Below are positions 43,964 to 52,967 of a DNA stretch of 52,994 nucleotides, in pieces (position 1 is the first letter of the stretch; each line of letters opens with the position of its first letter). The DNA is from UBA4582 sp013204195 (GTDB lineage Bacteria > Pseudomonadota > Gammaproteobacteria > Pseudomonadales > Azotimanducaceae): NCBI GenBank assembly GCA_963925735.1, contig CAWUUH010000060.1, positions 1 to 52,994 of the forward strand, written 5' to 3'. The notes beneath the pieces were generated by a model that had not been told where the DNA came from, ran no database searches, and worked only from the letters and a program-made list of their open reading frames with translations. Made by a program: the position numbers and the translations under genes.

Positions 43964-46900
43964 TTTTCAGCGACTCAGACGTTGCAGCGTGCGTAGCACA
44001 TTGTTTCTGGGCCTCGTGACACTGTCAAATGGGTCTTTTTGTAGTGTTGTGCTTGACGGTTCTATGGGCGGACTGCCAAATCAAATCGTCAGTGCTGGTA
44101 ATGGAGCGACTTACAATATCACTGCCAATCTTGGCCAAACTCGGGGTGCAAATTTGTTCCATAGCTTTTCGACGTTTGATGTCGGTGGTAGTGAAATTGC
44201 GAATTTTTCTGGTCCTAGCAGTATTTCTAATATTATCGCGCGTGTAACGAGCGGCCAAAATTCAACAATAGCCGGTCAGGTTCGCGCCAGTATTGATCAG
44301 GCAAACTTGTGGTTGATCAACCCAGCGGGAATTATCTTTGGCAATGGCGCTGTAGTTGACGTCAGCGGTAGCGTCAATCTCTCTACTAGTGATTTTGTCA
44401 ATTTTGTTGATGGGTCACGTTTCTATTCCCAATTGTCGCCCGCATCAACCTTGTCTACAGCGGCTATCAGTAGTTTCGGTTTTCTTGGTGCTAGCCACGG
44501 AGCGGTCTCTTTCAACAGCGACCCTGATGTCGTGGCTAGTGTGGTCGAAGCCTCGCAAAACGTCTATGTCGGCGCGCAGACAATCGCTCTAGATCAGGTC
44601 AACATTTTTGCGCAAGAAGTGGAAGTGTCGATGGGGGCTAAGACCGTGGGCAGCATTACGCTGAACCAGGCTTCGCTGCAGGCGGTTGAGGGTAAGGTAA
44701 TATTCCTCGGTGGCCAGGTGAGCGCAGTGGATTCCTTTATTAGTGCTGCGGGCAAAGACAGCGGTATTGATATTCAGTCCAACGCTATCCTGTTAAGAGG
44801 CGCATCCGGTACGAGTGTGATTAGTTCAGGTAATTTGCAAGCCAGTGGTGGCGACATATTGCTGCAGGCGGACGAGATCCAGCTTAGTAATAATGCTCAA
44901 CTCATTTCTTCTTCTGGCGGAGAAAGATCCGGTGGGAACATCGGTTTGATCAGTAAGAATATTCTCGTTGATTCAGGAAGCGTGATCGAGTTAGCCAGTG
45001 GCGAGGGTTCTAGAGCCGGTAATCTCACCATTGATACCGACAACTTCCTGCTCCGGAATAATTCCAGCCTTAACACCTCGAGTGAGTTTGCTAGGGCCAC
45101 GGCGGGAAGTATCACGATTGATGCGACTAGCCGTTTCGGCATTGAGAATAATAGTCAGTTGCTCGCGACTTCTGTAATCTCAGGCGATGGTGGCAAAGTC
45201 TCAGTGTCAGCAGATACCATCGTGCTGCGATCGCAATCGGCCATCGACGTGAAAACCGAAGGCGCTGGGAATGCTAATCTCGTCGACCTTGTGGCTACGA
45301 CGAGTATCACTATTGACCAGCAGTCGACCTTAAATGCGAGCACTAGTGGTATTGGTAACGGTGGTGACGTCCGGCTGACAGCGCCGATAATTAATATCGA
45401 TGATAGCGATATAGTAGGCGCGGTGAGCGGTTTAGGTGCCGGCGGTGATATTTTCTTGATCGGTGACGCCGTGAATATCAGCGGGGGCTCTACCTTTAAT
45501 GTGTCGTCTTTGGCCCCTGGAGCGGTTGGCGGAAATGCCGGGCTGATTGATATAAAGTCGGGGTCGGTCTCGGTCTCTGGTGGCTCACGATTTCAGTTGG
45601 TGAGTGTCGGTGCGGGGCAGGCGGGACGGTTGAAGCTCGAAGCGACCAGTATCAATTTCACGGATTCGGCTATTGAAGCCGAAGCCAGAAACAAAGGGTT
45701 AGGTGGCGATATCGTCATGTTGGCAGACGTCATTGACTGGGACGGTGTGCAGGTGGATGCCAGTGTCGCTGGCGAGGGTAGCGGGGGATTTTTGTCTCTG
45801 TTAGGTGGCACTGTGGAGTTGAAAAATTCATTTGTGAATATCACCGCTGCCGGACTCGGTGGTGGTGGCAGGTTTCGTTCTGTAGCCGATTCCTTCACAT
45901 CGTCAACCACGGCTATTGTGTCGAACACCAGCGGTGCGGGTGCCGGCGGCAGCGTCGCTATTGAGGCCACTAGCATTAATTTGTTAGCGGGAACGACCCT
46001 CACGGCAGGCAGTACCGGCCGAGGCAATGCCGGTGCAGTTACGCTCGCTGCAGGTACGTTTAACATGGTTGCCGCGTCTATTTTGACCGATGCGCGTGGT
46101 GCTGGCGATGGTGGTAGGGTGAAGATAGATGCCGATGTTTTCTCAATGACCGAGGATGCCGCTATTCGCAGTAATTCCTTTGATACCGGCGTCGGTGGGG
46201 ACATCAAGCTGAATGCCGCAGATATGCACCTAAGTGCGGCGATTGTTCATGCGCTGGGCTTTGGTTTGGGCGATGCGGGTCAAATCAGTCTCGTGGCCAC
46301 TGACCTGGTGGTGACTGATGAGAGTTCAATTAATGTATCGGCCTTCATTGGCGAGAGCCAGGGTGGGCGTATCACGCTTGAGGCGGATACTATAGCGATT
46401 GATCATAGTGATTTTCTGTCAGATACGGCAAGCGCAGGGCTGGGTGGCGATATTGTTATCACGGGTACGCTGATCGATTTGTTGGCCGGTACTAGCCTTA
46501 AGGCCCAGACGTTGGGTCGTGGCAATGCGGGTAATATTTTTGTCACTGCTGATACCCTCAATGTCGCTGGGGCAGCATTGATTACTAACTCAAGAGGCGA
46601 GGGCAATGGCGGTGGTGTCGCGATTGATGCGACTAACTTCACCATGACAGACTTGGCCACCATTAGAAGTGACGCCTTGGGTACTGGTTCGGGCGGCAAT
46701 GTGAGCATTACAGCCACAGAACTATCAATGAGTAACGCCGGTATTAATGCCCTGACGAATGGCGATGGTGATGGCGGTGTCGTCAATCTTGAGGCAACTA
46801 ACCTGAGCTTGACTGCTGGTGTTTCACTCAATGTCTCGTCAAACGTTGGTTCTGGTGACGCCGGGCGTATCGACCTGACGGCTGAAAATATTGTAATCGA

Positions 46901-48116
46901 TCAGAGTCGTCTGCTATCGAACACTTCAGCCTTGGGTCGCGGGGGTAACATCACCTTGACTGGGACAAATATTGAATTGCGGGCTGATGCGAGTTTGAAC
47001 GCTGAAACCTTTGGCAGTGGCGACGCTGGTGGCATTGTACTGGTTGGCGAATCAGTCAGCCTGGTTGGCAGTTCAGTGAATACAACGTCAACGGGCGCGG
47101 GTAACGGCGGACGGGTAGGAATTGACGCGGCGAGTGTTACGCTGGCCGATGCTGCGGCGATACGCAGTGACGCTTTAGGGACGGGGTCGGGCGGTAATGT
47201 GACAGTAGTGGCCACAGAATTATCAGTCAGCGACTCTGGTATCGATGCCTTAACCCGGGGTGATGGCAGTGGCGGTGTGGTAGCGCTGACTGCGGCGAAT
47301 CTGACGCTAAAAGAAGATGCTGTGGTTAATGTTTCTTCTCTTGGCGGTACGGGTGATGCAGGGCGCATTGAAATCGCCGCCGACACTTTGCTGATTGACC
47401 ACAGTCGTCTATCGTCAGATACCACGGGCCCAGGGCTCGGCGGTGATTTGACGTTAACCAGCACCAGCATGAGTCTGCTGAATGAGGCGCTGATTTCTTC
47501 CTCGGCTTCAGGCGTTGCTAATGCAGGTCGAGTTAACTTGATCGCAGCAGATCGGTTCACGGCAGTTGATGCTACGGTCCAGACTGTGGCGTTAAAATCA
47601 GGCGGCGGTAGTATCCTTATCAGTGCAGTGGAACGTATAGAGATTGATAATAGCGTAGTCTCTGCTTCAGCCAGTGGGGTTAAGTCTGGAGATGATGGCG
47701 GCAACGTTACGATTGACCCGGTGCTGTTCACGCTCAGGCAAAGTCAAATCGTGGCACAGGCGAATGTCGGAGATGGTGGTAATATTTTGCTAGTGGCAGA
47801 AAACTTTGTTGCGGATACACAAACGCTGATCTCAGCGTCATCGCAACAGGGGATTGACGGACTAGTGGCGATCGAGTCGCCCAATCAAGCGGTGAATCCT
47901 ACGAGTGCAAATCTGAATACCGGATTTCAGGATTTATCAGAGTTTATCAGTCGGCGTTGCAGTACCGAAAAATTGGAAGGCCGCAGTTATCTGGTTGTTG
48001 AAAATATGAACCCAGTTCGCCAAAATCCGAACGATTACCTAACGCTGGGCCCACGGTTAGCGCGATCCGCCACCGCGGCTAATAACGGCATGGCTCCTTG
48101 GCAGCCAGGCTGCTAG
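43947..48116 (+). CDS. TpsA exoprotein, filamentous haemagglutinin N-terminal domain
   Basis: A 1389-residue secreted protein. A signal sequence (basic RLRRCSVRS then hydrophobic TLFLGLVTL, cleavage near residue 33) precedes a TPS secretion domain with NPAG at residues 125-128 and FGNGAVVDVSGSVNLST just after. The rest is a long beta-helix of Gly/Asn/Ser/Thr-rich coils. Residues ~659-1156 are three tandem 166-residue units, with a partial fourth. The mature protein has only two cysteines, Cys1338 (SRRCSTEK) and the last residue Cys1389. The gene starts 17 bp inside tpsB. The family is large exoproteins, adhesins or haemagglutinins; the ligand is unknown. Long open frames on the opposite strand reflect the repeats only. 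Confidence 0.92.
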   Translation: MTINFNFQRLRRCSVRSTLFLGLVTLSNGSFCSVVLDGSMGGLPNQIVSAGNGATYNITANLGQTRGANLFHSFSTFDVGGSEIANFSGPSSISNIIARVTSGQNSTIAGQVRASIDQANLWLINPAGIIFGNGAVVDVSGSVNLSTSDFVNFVDGSRFYSQLSPASTLSTAAISSFGFLGASHGAVSFNSDPDVVASVVEASQNVYVGAQTIALDQVNIFAQEVEVSMGAKTVGSITLNQASLQAVEGKVIFLGGQVSAVDSFISAAGKDSGIDIQSNAILLRGASGTSVISSGNLQASGGDILLQADEIQLSNNAQLISSSGGERSGGNIGLISKNILVDSGSVIELASGEGSRAGNLTIDTDNFLLRNNSSLNTSSEFARATAGSITIDATSRFGIENNSQLLATSVISGDGGKVSVSADTIVLRSQSAIDVKTEGAGNANLVDLVATTSITIDQQSTLNASTSGIGNGGDVRLTAPIINIDDSDIVGAVSGLGAGGDIFLIGDAVNISGGSTFNVSSLAPGAVGGNAGLIDIKSGSVSVSGGSRFQLVSVGAGQAGRLKLEATSINFTDSAIEAEARNKGLGGDIVMLADVIDWDGVQVDASVAGEGSGGFLSLLGGTVELKNSFVNITAAGLGGGGRFRSVADSFTSSTTAIVSNTSGAGAGGSVAIEATSINLLAGTTLTAGSTGRGNAGAVTLAAGTFNMVAASILTDARGAGDGGRVKIDADVFSMTEDAAIRSNSFDTGVGGDIKLNAADMHLSAAIVHALGFGLGDAGQISLVATDLVVTDESSINVSAFIGESQGGRITLEADTIAIDHSDFLSDTASAGLGGDIVITGTLIDLLAGTSLKAQTLGRGNAGNIFVTADTLNVAGAALITNSRGEGNGGGVAIDATNFTMTDLATIRSDALGTGSGGNVSITATELSMSNAGINALTNGDGDGGVVNLEATNLSLTAGVSLNVSSNVGSGDAGRIDLTAENIVIDQSRLLSNTSALGRGGNITLTGTNIELRADASLNAETFGSGDAGGIVLVGESVSLVGSSVNTTSTGAGNGGRVGIDAASVTLADAAAIRSDALGTGSGGNVTVVATELSVSDSGIDALTRGDGSGGVVALTAANLTLKEDAVVNVSSLGGTGDAGRIEIAADTLLIDHSRLSSDTTGPGLGGDLTLTSTSMSLLNEALISSSASGVANAGRVNLIAADRFTAVDATVQTVALKSGGGSILISAVERIEIDNSVVSASASGVKSGDDGGNVTIDPVLFTLRQSQIVAQANVGDGGNILLVAENFVADTQTLISASSQQGIDGLVAIESPNQAVNPTSANLNTGFQDLSEFISRRCSTEKLEGRSYLVVENMNPVRQNPNDYLTLGPRLARSATAANNGMAPWQPGC
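45921..47414 (+). repeat. Three 498-bp tandem coding repeats in tpsA
   Basis: Units start at 45921, 46419 and 46917, with a partial fourth from 47415. Anchor codons recur at exactly 498 bp: the Ile of the AIRS/TIRS motif is at 46164, 46662 and 47160, and NAG of GRGNAG is at 46026 and 46524. IRSDALGTGSGGNV is identical in units two and three. DNA identity is moderate, so the duplication is old. Confidence 0.92.
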
Positions 48117-48229
48117 TTGTCGGAGCTGTTGGGGCCGTTGGTTCTGCGGCAAGCTCGCAGGTTCTCAAGTCACAAACCATTATTTGAAAAGTAGATAAGT
48201 CCGCTGTAGCGTGGGCTTTAACTGCTCGC

Positions 48230-48272
48230 AAAAAAAACCGTCAGTACCTTTTGAGTTAAGGCGCTGACGGTT
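48230..48272 (-). terminator. Rho-independent terminator of acnB
   Basis: Read on the minus strand, AACCGTCAG (48272-48264) and CTGACGGTT (48244-48236) form a 9-bp stem, with an inner CCTT/AAGG pairing, followed by eight T residues (48237-48230). It lies 60 bp beyond the acnB stop. Confidence 0.88.
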
Positions 48273-48287
48273 AATGTCTGATGCCAT

Positions 48288-48317
48288 GTAACCGCAGAGC
48301 AGGCGCCCGGCGGTTAC
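48288..48317. repeat. Inverted repeat just after acnB
   Basis: GTAACCGC (48288-48295) and GCGGTTAC (48310-48317) enclose a GC-rich 14-nt loop between the acnB stop and its terminator. It may add stability to the acnB mRNA 3' end. Confidence 0.65.
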
Positions 48318-48331
48318 AACTACAAGACCGC

Positions 48332-50908
48332 TTATGCGACGTTGACGATATTCACCGCAGGTATCACCGCAGTATCAGCTGATTTCTGGAACGCTTCAAT
48401 CTGATCGAAGTTCAGGTAGCGATAGATCTCGCTAGCCATCGTGTCGAGTTCTTGCATATGTTCCAGGTATTCGGCGACGGTGGGCAGGCGACCGAGTATC
48501 GCGGCGATCGCAGCCAATTCAGCTGACGCGAGATAAACATTAGCCCCATCACCTAACCGGTTCGGAAAGTTTCGGGTTGACGTCGACACACAGGTGGACT
48601 TGGGCGCGATGCGCGCCTGATTACCCATGCACAGCGAACAACCTGGCATTTCCGTACGAGCGCCGGCGGCGGCGAAGATGTTGTAGATACCTTCTTCGCG
48701 AAGCTGATGCTCGTCCATCTTAGTGGGTGGTGAGATCCACAGACGGGTCGGGATGCCGCTGGTTTTATTTAACAGCTGAGCTGCCGCGCGGAAGTGACCG
48801 ATGTTGGTCATGCAAGAACCGATAAAGACTTCGTCGATCTTGGTGCCGGTCACTTCGGATAACGGCTTCACATCATCCGGGTCATTCGGGCAGGCTAACA
48901 ATGGCTCTTTGATATCATCGAGATTGATCTCGATAATTTCTTTGTACTCTGCATCAGCATCCGGTTCCATCAATACAGGATTAGCGAGCCATTCTTGCAT
49001 TGCAGTGATACGTCGACCGATGGTGCGGGCGTCGCCATAACCTTCGCTGATCATCCACTTCAACAGGGTTACGTTGGAGTTCATGTATTCGATGATCGGT
49101 GCCTTGCCCAAGCGAATCGTACAACCACCGGCAGAGCGTTCGGCAGACGCGTCGCTGATTTCGAAAGCTTGCTCAACTTTCAAGTCAGGCAGCCCTTCAA
49201 TCTCGAGAATGCGACCTGAGAAAATATTCTTCTTCCCTTCTTTGGCGACCGTTAATAAACCGCTTTGAATTGCCGCGTAAGGAATCGCGTTTACCAGGTC
49301 GCGCAAGGTAATACCCGGTTGCATGGTGCCTTTAAAACGGACCAGTACAGACTCAGGCATATCCAGCGGCATCACACCGATGGCAGAAGCGAAGGCCACT
49401 AACCCTGAACCCGCGGGAAAGCTGATGCCCATGGGAAAGCGCGTATGTGAGTCGCCGCCGGTACCCACTGTATCGGGTAACAACATACGATTCAGCCAAG
49501 AGTGGATGATACCGTCGCCAGGACGCAAAGCAACGCCGCCGCGAGTCTGGATAAAGTCTGGCAGGGTGTGCTGAGTGTCGATATCAACAGGTTTAGGATA
49601 AGCCGCTGTGTGGCAGAAAGACTGCATCACCAAGTCCGCAGAGAAGCCCAGGCAGGCGAGTTCTTTCAACTCGTCGCGAGTCATGGGGCCAGTGGTGTCC
49701 TGCGAGCCCACAGTAGTCATCTTCGGTTCGCAATAGGTGCCAGGCCGTACGCCAACCACACCACAAGCCTTGCCGACAATTTTTTGCGCCAGAGTAAAAC
49801 CTTTGGTCGAGGCTTGCGCCGGTACTGGGCGTCTGAAGATCTCGTTCTGAGGCATGCCCAGGGTTTCTCGAGCTCGTTCGGTCAGGCCACGGCCAATGAT
49901 CAAGGGGATACGACCGCCAGCTTGAACTTCGTCTAACAACACTTCGGTAGCGAGTTCGAATTCGGCAATCACTTCGCCAGTCTTATCGCTGGTGACCTTG
50001 CCTTCATAGGGATGGATCACGATCACATCACCGGTTTCCATCTTGCTGACGTCACATTCGATGGGCAGGGCGCCAGCATCTTCCATCGTGTTGAAGAAGA
50101 TGGGGGCGATCTTACTGCCCAGCACAACGCCACCATCACGCTTGTTAGGGATGTTGGGGATATCGTCGCCCATATGCCAAAGCACTGAGTTGGTGGCTGA
50201 TTTCCGTGATGACCCGGTACCGACCACGTCGCCTACATAGGCAATCGGGTTGCCGGTTTGCTTCAGCTGCTCGATCGTCTGAATCGGGTTTTCCATGGTC
50301 TTTTGTAACATGGCAAGTGCATGCAGCGGGATATCTGGGCGGCTCCAGGCGTCGCCAGCTGGAGACAGGTCATCGGTGTTGGTTTCGCCATCAACCTTGA
50401 AGACGGTGACTTTGATTTGGTCGGCGACTTTCGGCTTGGCCATAAACCACTCGGCATTCGCCCAGGACTCAACCACTCGCTTAGCATGGGCATTGGTCTT
50501 GGCTTTCTCCACAACATCATGGAAGGCATCAAACATCAGCAGGGTGCGTGATAGAGCTGCTGCTGCGGCGTCAGCGGTTTCAGCGTCGTCCAACAAGTCG
50601 ATCAGCGGTTCAATATTGTAGCCGCCGAGCATGGTGCCCAGTAGTGTCGTGGCATCGACCTTACTGATCATTGGCGAGCTATCAACGCCCTTGGCGATGG
50701 CGGTGAGAAAGGCAGCCTTGACATAGGCGGCGTCGTCAACGCCGGCAGGCACTCGATTAGTGATCAGGTCGAGCAGAAACTCGCCTTCACCGGCGGGTGG
50801 CGCTTTTAAAAGTTCAACCAACTCGTTAACCTGTGCGGCAGTGAGTGGCTTCGGGTCGATACCCATTTCTAATCGTTCGGCGACGTGTTGTCGATAAGCT
50901 TCAAGCAC
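48332..50908 (-). CDS. acnB: Aconitate hydratase B
   Basis: An aconitase of 858 residues, the size of AcnB. It interconverts citrate and isocitrate through a [4Fe-4S] cluster; in E. coli the apo form also binds mRNA. The N-terminal HEAT-like domain starts LEAYRQHVAERLEMG. Later segments are typical: GGDSHTRFPMGISFPAGSG, the first cluster cysteine in VFIGSCMTNIGHF, and PGCSLCMGNQAR with the other two. An in-frame ATG at 50923 exists, but GAGGA lies 8 bases before the GTG at 50908 and the resulting N-terminus matches E. coli AcnB (MLEEYRKHV), so GTG is chosen. It supplies the aconitase step missing from the TCA cluster at 3-15 kb. Confidence 0.96.
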   Translation of the reverse strand: MLEAYRQHVAERLEMGIDPKPLTAAQVNELVELLKAPPAGEGEFLLDLITNRVPAGVDDAAYVKAAFLTAIAKGVDSSPMISKVDATTLLGTMLGGYNIEPLIDLLDDAETADAAAAALSRTLLMFDAFHDVVEKAKTNAHAKRVVESWANAEWFMAKPKVADQIKVTVFKVDGETNTDDLSPAGDAWSRPDIPLHALAMLQKTMENPIQTIEQLKQTGNPIAYVGDVVGTGSSRKSATNSVLWHMGDDIPNIPNKRDGGVVLGSKIAPIFFNTMEDAGALPIECDVSKMETGDVIVIHPYEGKVTSDKTGEVIAEFELATEVLLDEVQAGGRIPLIIGRGLTERARETLGMPQNEIFRRPVPAQASTKGFTLAQKIVGKACGVVGVRPGTYCEPKMTTVGSQDTTGPMTRDELKELACLGFSADLVMQSFCHTAAYPKPVDIDTQHTLPDFIQTRGGVALRPGDGIIHSWLNRMLLPDTVGTGGDSHTRFPMGISFPAGSGLVAFASAIGVMPLDMPESVLVRFKGTMQPGITLRDLVNAIPYAAIQSGLLTVAKEGKKNIFSGRILEIEGLPDLKVEQAFEISDASAERSAGGCTIRLGKAPIIEYMNSNVTLLKWMISEGYGDARTIGRRITAMQEWLANPVLMEPDADAEYKEIIEINLDDIKEPLLACPNDPDDVKPLSEVTGTKIDEVFIGSCMTNIGHFRAAAQLLNKTSGIPTRLWISPPTKMDEHQLREEGIYNIFAAAGARTEMPGCSLCMGNQARIAPKSTCVSTSTRNFPNRLGDGANVYLASAELAAIAAILGRLPTVAEYLEHMQELDTMASEIYRYLNFDQIEAFQKSADTAVIPAVNIVNVA

Positions 50909-50916
50909 AGTGTTGA

Positions 50917-50921
50917 TCCTC
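50917..50921 (-). promoter_or_regulatory. Ribosome-binding site that sets the acnB start
   Basis: GAGGA on the minus strand, 8 bases before the GTG at 50908. It overlaps the alternative ATG at 50923, which has no comparable site. Confidence 0.75.
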
Positions 50922-51046
50922 ATTCATTCAAAAGTAGCAGTGGCGGCTCCGCAGGGGCGTAAACCGCTGAAAACAGGCGGCCCATTCTATCCTAATAGGC
51001 CCTTAAAGTTAAGATGTGTGGGCGAATGCCCCGACCAGGTTGCAGA

Positions 51047-51709
51047 ATGACGATAGACGACTTTTTATACTGTAAGACGCCCGCAAGCTGGGTCGCGGCG
51101 GTTAATGCCAATCTCGATATTCTCTTGATTGATCATGCCAACTGCGAGAAAAAAGCAGCCTCGACCGCCATGAACCTGATGTACCGTTATATCGACAAGC
51201 CCGAGATGCTGATGCGCCTGTCGAAATTAGCGCGCGAGGAATTGCGCCATTTCGAGCAAGTGGTGTCTTTACTTAATGCCCGCAATATTCCCTATGCTAA
51301 TGTGCCGTCAGCCCGCTACGCGGGAGAGTTGCGCAAGGGCGTGAGAACCTATGAGCCTGCCCGTTTGATAGATATCTTGGTCGTCGGTGCCGTCGTCGAA
51401 GCCCGTAGCTGCGAACGCTTCAACGCCATGATTCCGGTACTGGACGATGAGTTAGCGGCGTTCTACACCTCATTGCTCAAGTCAGAAGCCCGGCACTTCA
51501 TGATTTATCTGGATTTTGCTAAGCGCTACTACCAGCAGTACGAGGCGCAAATGAAAGAGCCTCTTGAAGACCGCATCGCGTTTTTCTTGAGCGAAGATCA
51601 GCGTTTGATCGAGTCAGAGGATCACGAATTCCGCTTCCACAGTGGCCTGCCCGTGTTGGCAGGCGGTATTGATGTGATTCCAGAGGCGAAAGTCGGTAAG
51701 CGTCGCTAA
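51047..51709 (+). CDS. miaE: tRNA-(ms2io6A37) hydroxylase
   Basis: A 220-residue non-heme diiron hydroxylase that hydroxylates the isopentenyl group of ms2i6A37 in tRNA. The ferritin-like fold carries metal ligands in HANCEKKAAST, REELRHFEQV, VEARSCERF and SEARHFMIYL. The ATG at 51047 gives the family N-terminus (MTIDDFLYCKTPASWV); an in-frame ATG at 51014 adds eleven unlikely residues. It is divergent from acnB and ends 4 bp from the convergent lpxH stop, with no terminator between them. Confidence 0.95.
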   Translation: MTIDDFLYCKTPASWVAAVNANLDILLIDHANCEKKAASTAMNLMYRYIDKPEMLMRLSKLAREELRHFEQVVSLLNARNIPYANVPSARYAGELRKGVRTYEPARLIDILVVGAVVEARSCERFNAMIPVLDDELAAFYTSLLKSEARHFMIYLDFAKRYYQQYEAQMKEPLEDRIAFFLSEDQRLIESEDHEFRFHSGLPVLAGGIDVIPEAKVGKRR

Positions 51710-51713
51710 GATC

Positions 51714-52451
51714 TCAAAGGCTAAAAGACTCGAGCCGAACCCCCGTCGCATCTGCCTGTATAAACCAACCCAGCTGGTCCCAATCGCCGAGCACAATCCG
51801 CTCGGCAGACTCGCCCTCCACCAGTAAAGAGTGCCTGGCGGGGCGGTGGGTGTGGCCATGAATCAACCGTAGCACCCCAGCCTCGGCCATCACCCTGGCC
51901 ACCTCCGATGCCGTAACATCCATAATGCCCATGTCGGTGCTCTGAGTATGCGCCTGGCTCTGCTGTCTGGCTTGTGCCGCGAAGGCCGCGCGATCGGCTA
52001 GGCTCTTCGACAGAAAATCGGCCTGAAATGCCGGGCTGCGCAATTGGCCGCGAACCTGCATATAGGCCGTATCTTCGGTACAAAGGCTGTCACCATGCAT
52101 CAGCAGCGTTTTTGTACCGTGCAGATCAATCGTGGTGGGGTCATTTAAGAGTGTTGCGCCGGTCTGAGCACAAAATCGCTCGCCGAGCAGGAAATCTCTG
52201 TTGCCGTGCATGATAAACACCGGGCAGGACAGCGCCTTGAGTGCGAGGATAATGGTGTCCACCGACGGCTGACTATGATCATCGCCCAGCCAAACCTCGA
52301 AAAAGTCGCCGAGAATGTACAGCGCGCCGCATTCTTGGGCCTGATTGCTGAGAAAGCTCAGCAACGCCCGGTGGATATCCGGCCGGCTGGGATCCAGGTG
52401 TAAATCTGAGATGAACAGCGTGGGTAGCGCAGTTGTCGTGTGACCGGGCAT
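51714..52451 (-). CDS. lpxH: UDP-2,3-diacylglucosamine diphosphatase
   Basis: A 245-residue metallophosphatase that hydrolyses UDP-2,3-diacylglucosamine to lipid X in lipid A synthesis, at the inner face of the inner membrane. The metal motifs are in order: ISDLHLDPSRP, ILGDFFEVWLGDD, MHGNRDFLLG, LMHGDSLCTED and IHGHTHRPARH. AAGGACG precedes the ATG at good spacing. Presence of lpxH confirms a Gram-negative outer membrane. Confidence 0.97.
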   Translation of the reverse strand: MPGHTTTALPTLFISDLHLDPSRPDIHRALLSFLSNQAQECGALYILGDFFEVWLGDDHSQPSVDTIILALKALSCPVFIMHGNRDFLLGERFCAQTGATLLNDPTTIDLHGTKTLLMHGDSLCTEDTAYMQVRGQLRSPAFQADFLSKSLADRAAFAAQARQQSQAHTQSTDMGIMDVTASEVARVMAEAGVLRLIHGHTHRPARHSLLVEGESAERIVLGDWDQLGWFIQADATGVRLESFSL

Positions 52452-52532
52452 ATAAAAGCCGTCCTTTGGATGAGTTTTTTGGGGCGATGCGGCTATTATT
52501 CATAAATTAGCGTCGAGAATCCATTTTCGTGT

Positions 52533-52562
52533 TTGACGGGTGGCCATATCCTTCAGTAGAAT
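52533..52562 (+). promoter_or_regulatory. Candidate stable-RNA promoter for the tRNA cluster
   Basis: TTGACG (52533-52538), an 18-bp spacer and TAGAAT (52557-52562), followed at once by the GC-rich GCCGCCTC. A GC-rich discriminator is typical of stringently controlled tRNA and rRNA promoters. The first tRNA starts 121 bp further on. Confidence 0.6.
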
Positions 52563-52682
52563 GCCGCCTCTCGTGTAAGAGTCTGTTCTTGAATAGCTCG
52601 ACAACGGGGAATTACCCAGTCAACGGACTAGCGTTCGGGTAGTTGTCAAATCGTTTGGCCTATTGAAGGCCGAGCACTATAT

Positions 52683-52759
52683 CGGGGTATAGCGCAGTCT
52701 GGTAGCGCGCCTGCTTTGGGAGCAGGATGTCGGGAGTTCGAATCTCTCTACCCCGACCA
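52683..52759 (+). tRNA. tRNA-Pro (anticodon TGG)
   Basis: 77 nt with encoded CCA. The acceptor stem CGGGGTA/TACCCCG is perfect, the anticodon loop is TTTGGGA and the T-loop contains GTTCGAATC. It is the first of three clustered tRNA genes. Confidence 0.97.
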
Positions 52760-52795
52760 ATTTGCAAGATCTTGTGTCAACCGGGTAAAAGTTTT

Positions 52796-52872
52796 GCGCC
52801 CGTAGCTCAATCGGATAGAGCACCGGCCTTCTAAGCCGGGGGTTACAGGTTCGATTCCTGTCGGGCGCACCA
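52796..52872 (+). tRNA. tRNA-Arg (anticodon TCT)
   Basis: 77 nt with encoded CCA. The acceptor stem is GCGCCCG/CGGGCGC, the anticodon stem-loop reads CCGGC-CTTCTAA-GCCGG, and the T-loop is GGTTCGATTCC. Confidence 0.97.
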
Positions 52873-52890
52873 GATATTGATCGGTTTAAT

Positions 52891-52967
52891 GGTGGGCGTA
52901 GCTCAGTTGGTAGAGCTCCGGATTGTGATTCCGGCGGTCGTGGGTTCAAGCCCCATCGTCCACCCCA
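52891..52967 (+). tRNA. tRNA-His (anticodon GTG)
   Basis: 77 nt including the extra encoded 5' G (position -1) that pairs with C73, the identity feature of bacterial tRNA-His. The acceptor is GTGGGCG/CGTCCAC with one G-U pair, and the anticodon loop is TTGTGAT. CCA is encoded. The Arg-His neighbourhood resembles tRNA operons of other gammaproteobacteria. Confidence 0.96.

Noticed and set aside
45921..47414. Possible CRISPR-like array because of regular repeats
   Set aside because: The units are long coding repeats without spacers; no cas genes are present.
46901..47731. 276-codon open frame opposite tpsA, with others at 45593-46207 and 46403-46831
   Set aside because: They lie wholly inside tpsA, are Pro/Ser/Val-rich mirrors of its Gly/Thr/Asp repeats, and have no recognisable domain.
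52677..52949. 90-codon open frame on the minus strand ending in a GVERFELPTS-like sequence
   Set aside because: It is the complement of the three tRNA genes; this pattern is a well-known false protein in databases.
52683..52967. tRNA cluster as an integration site
   Set aside because: No integrase, no duplicated tRNA 3' end and no phage genes are in view.
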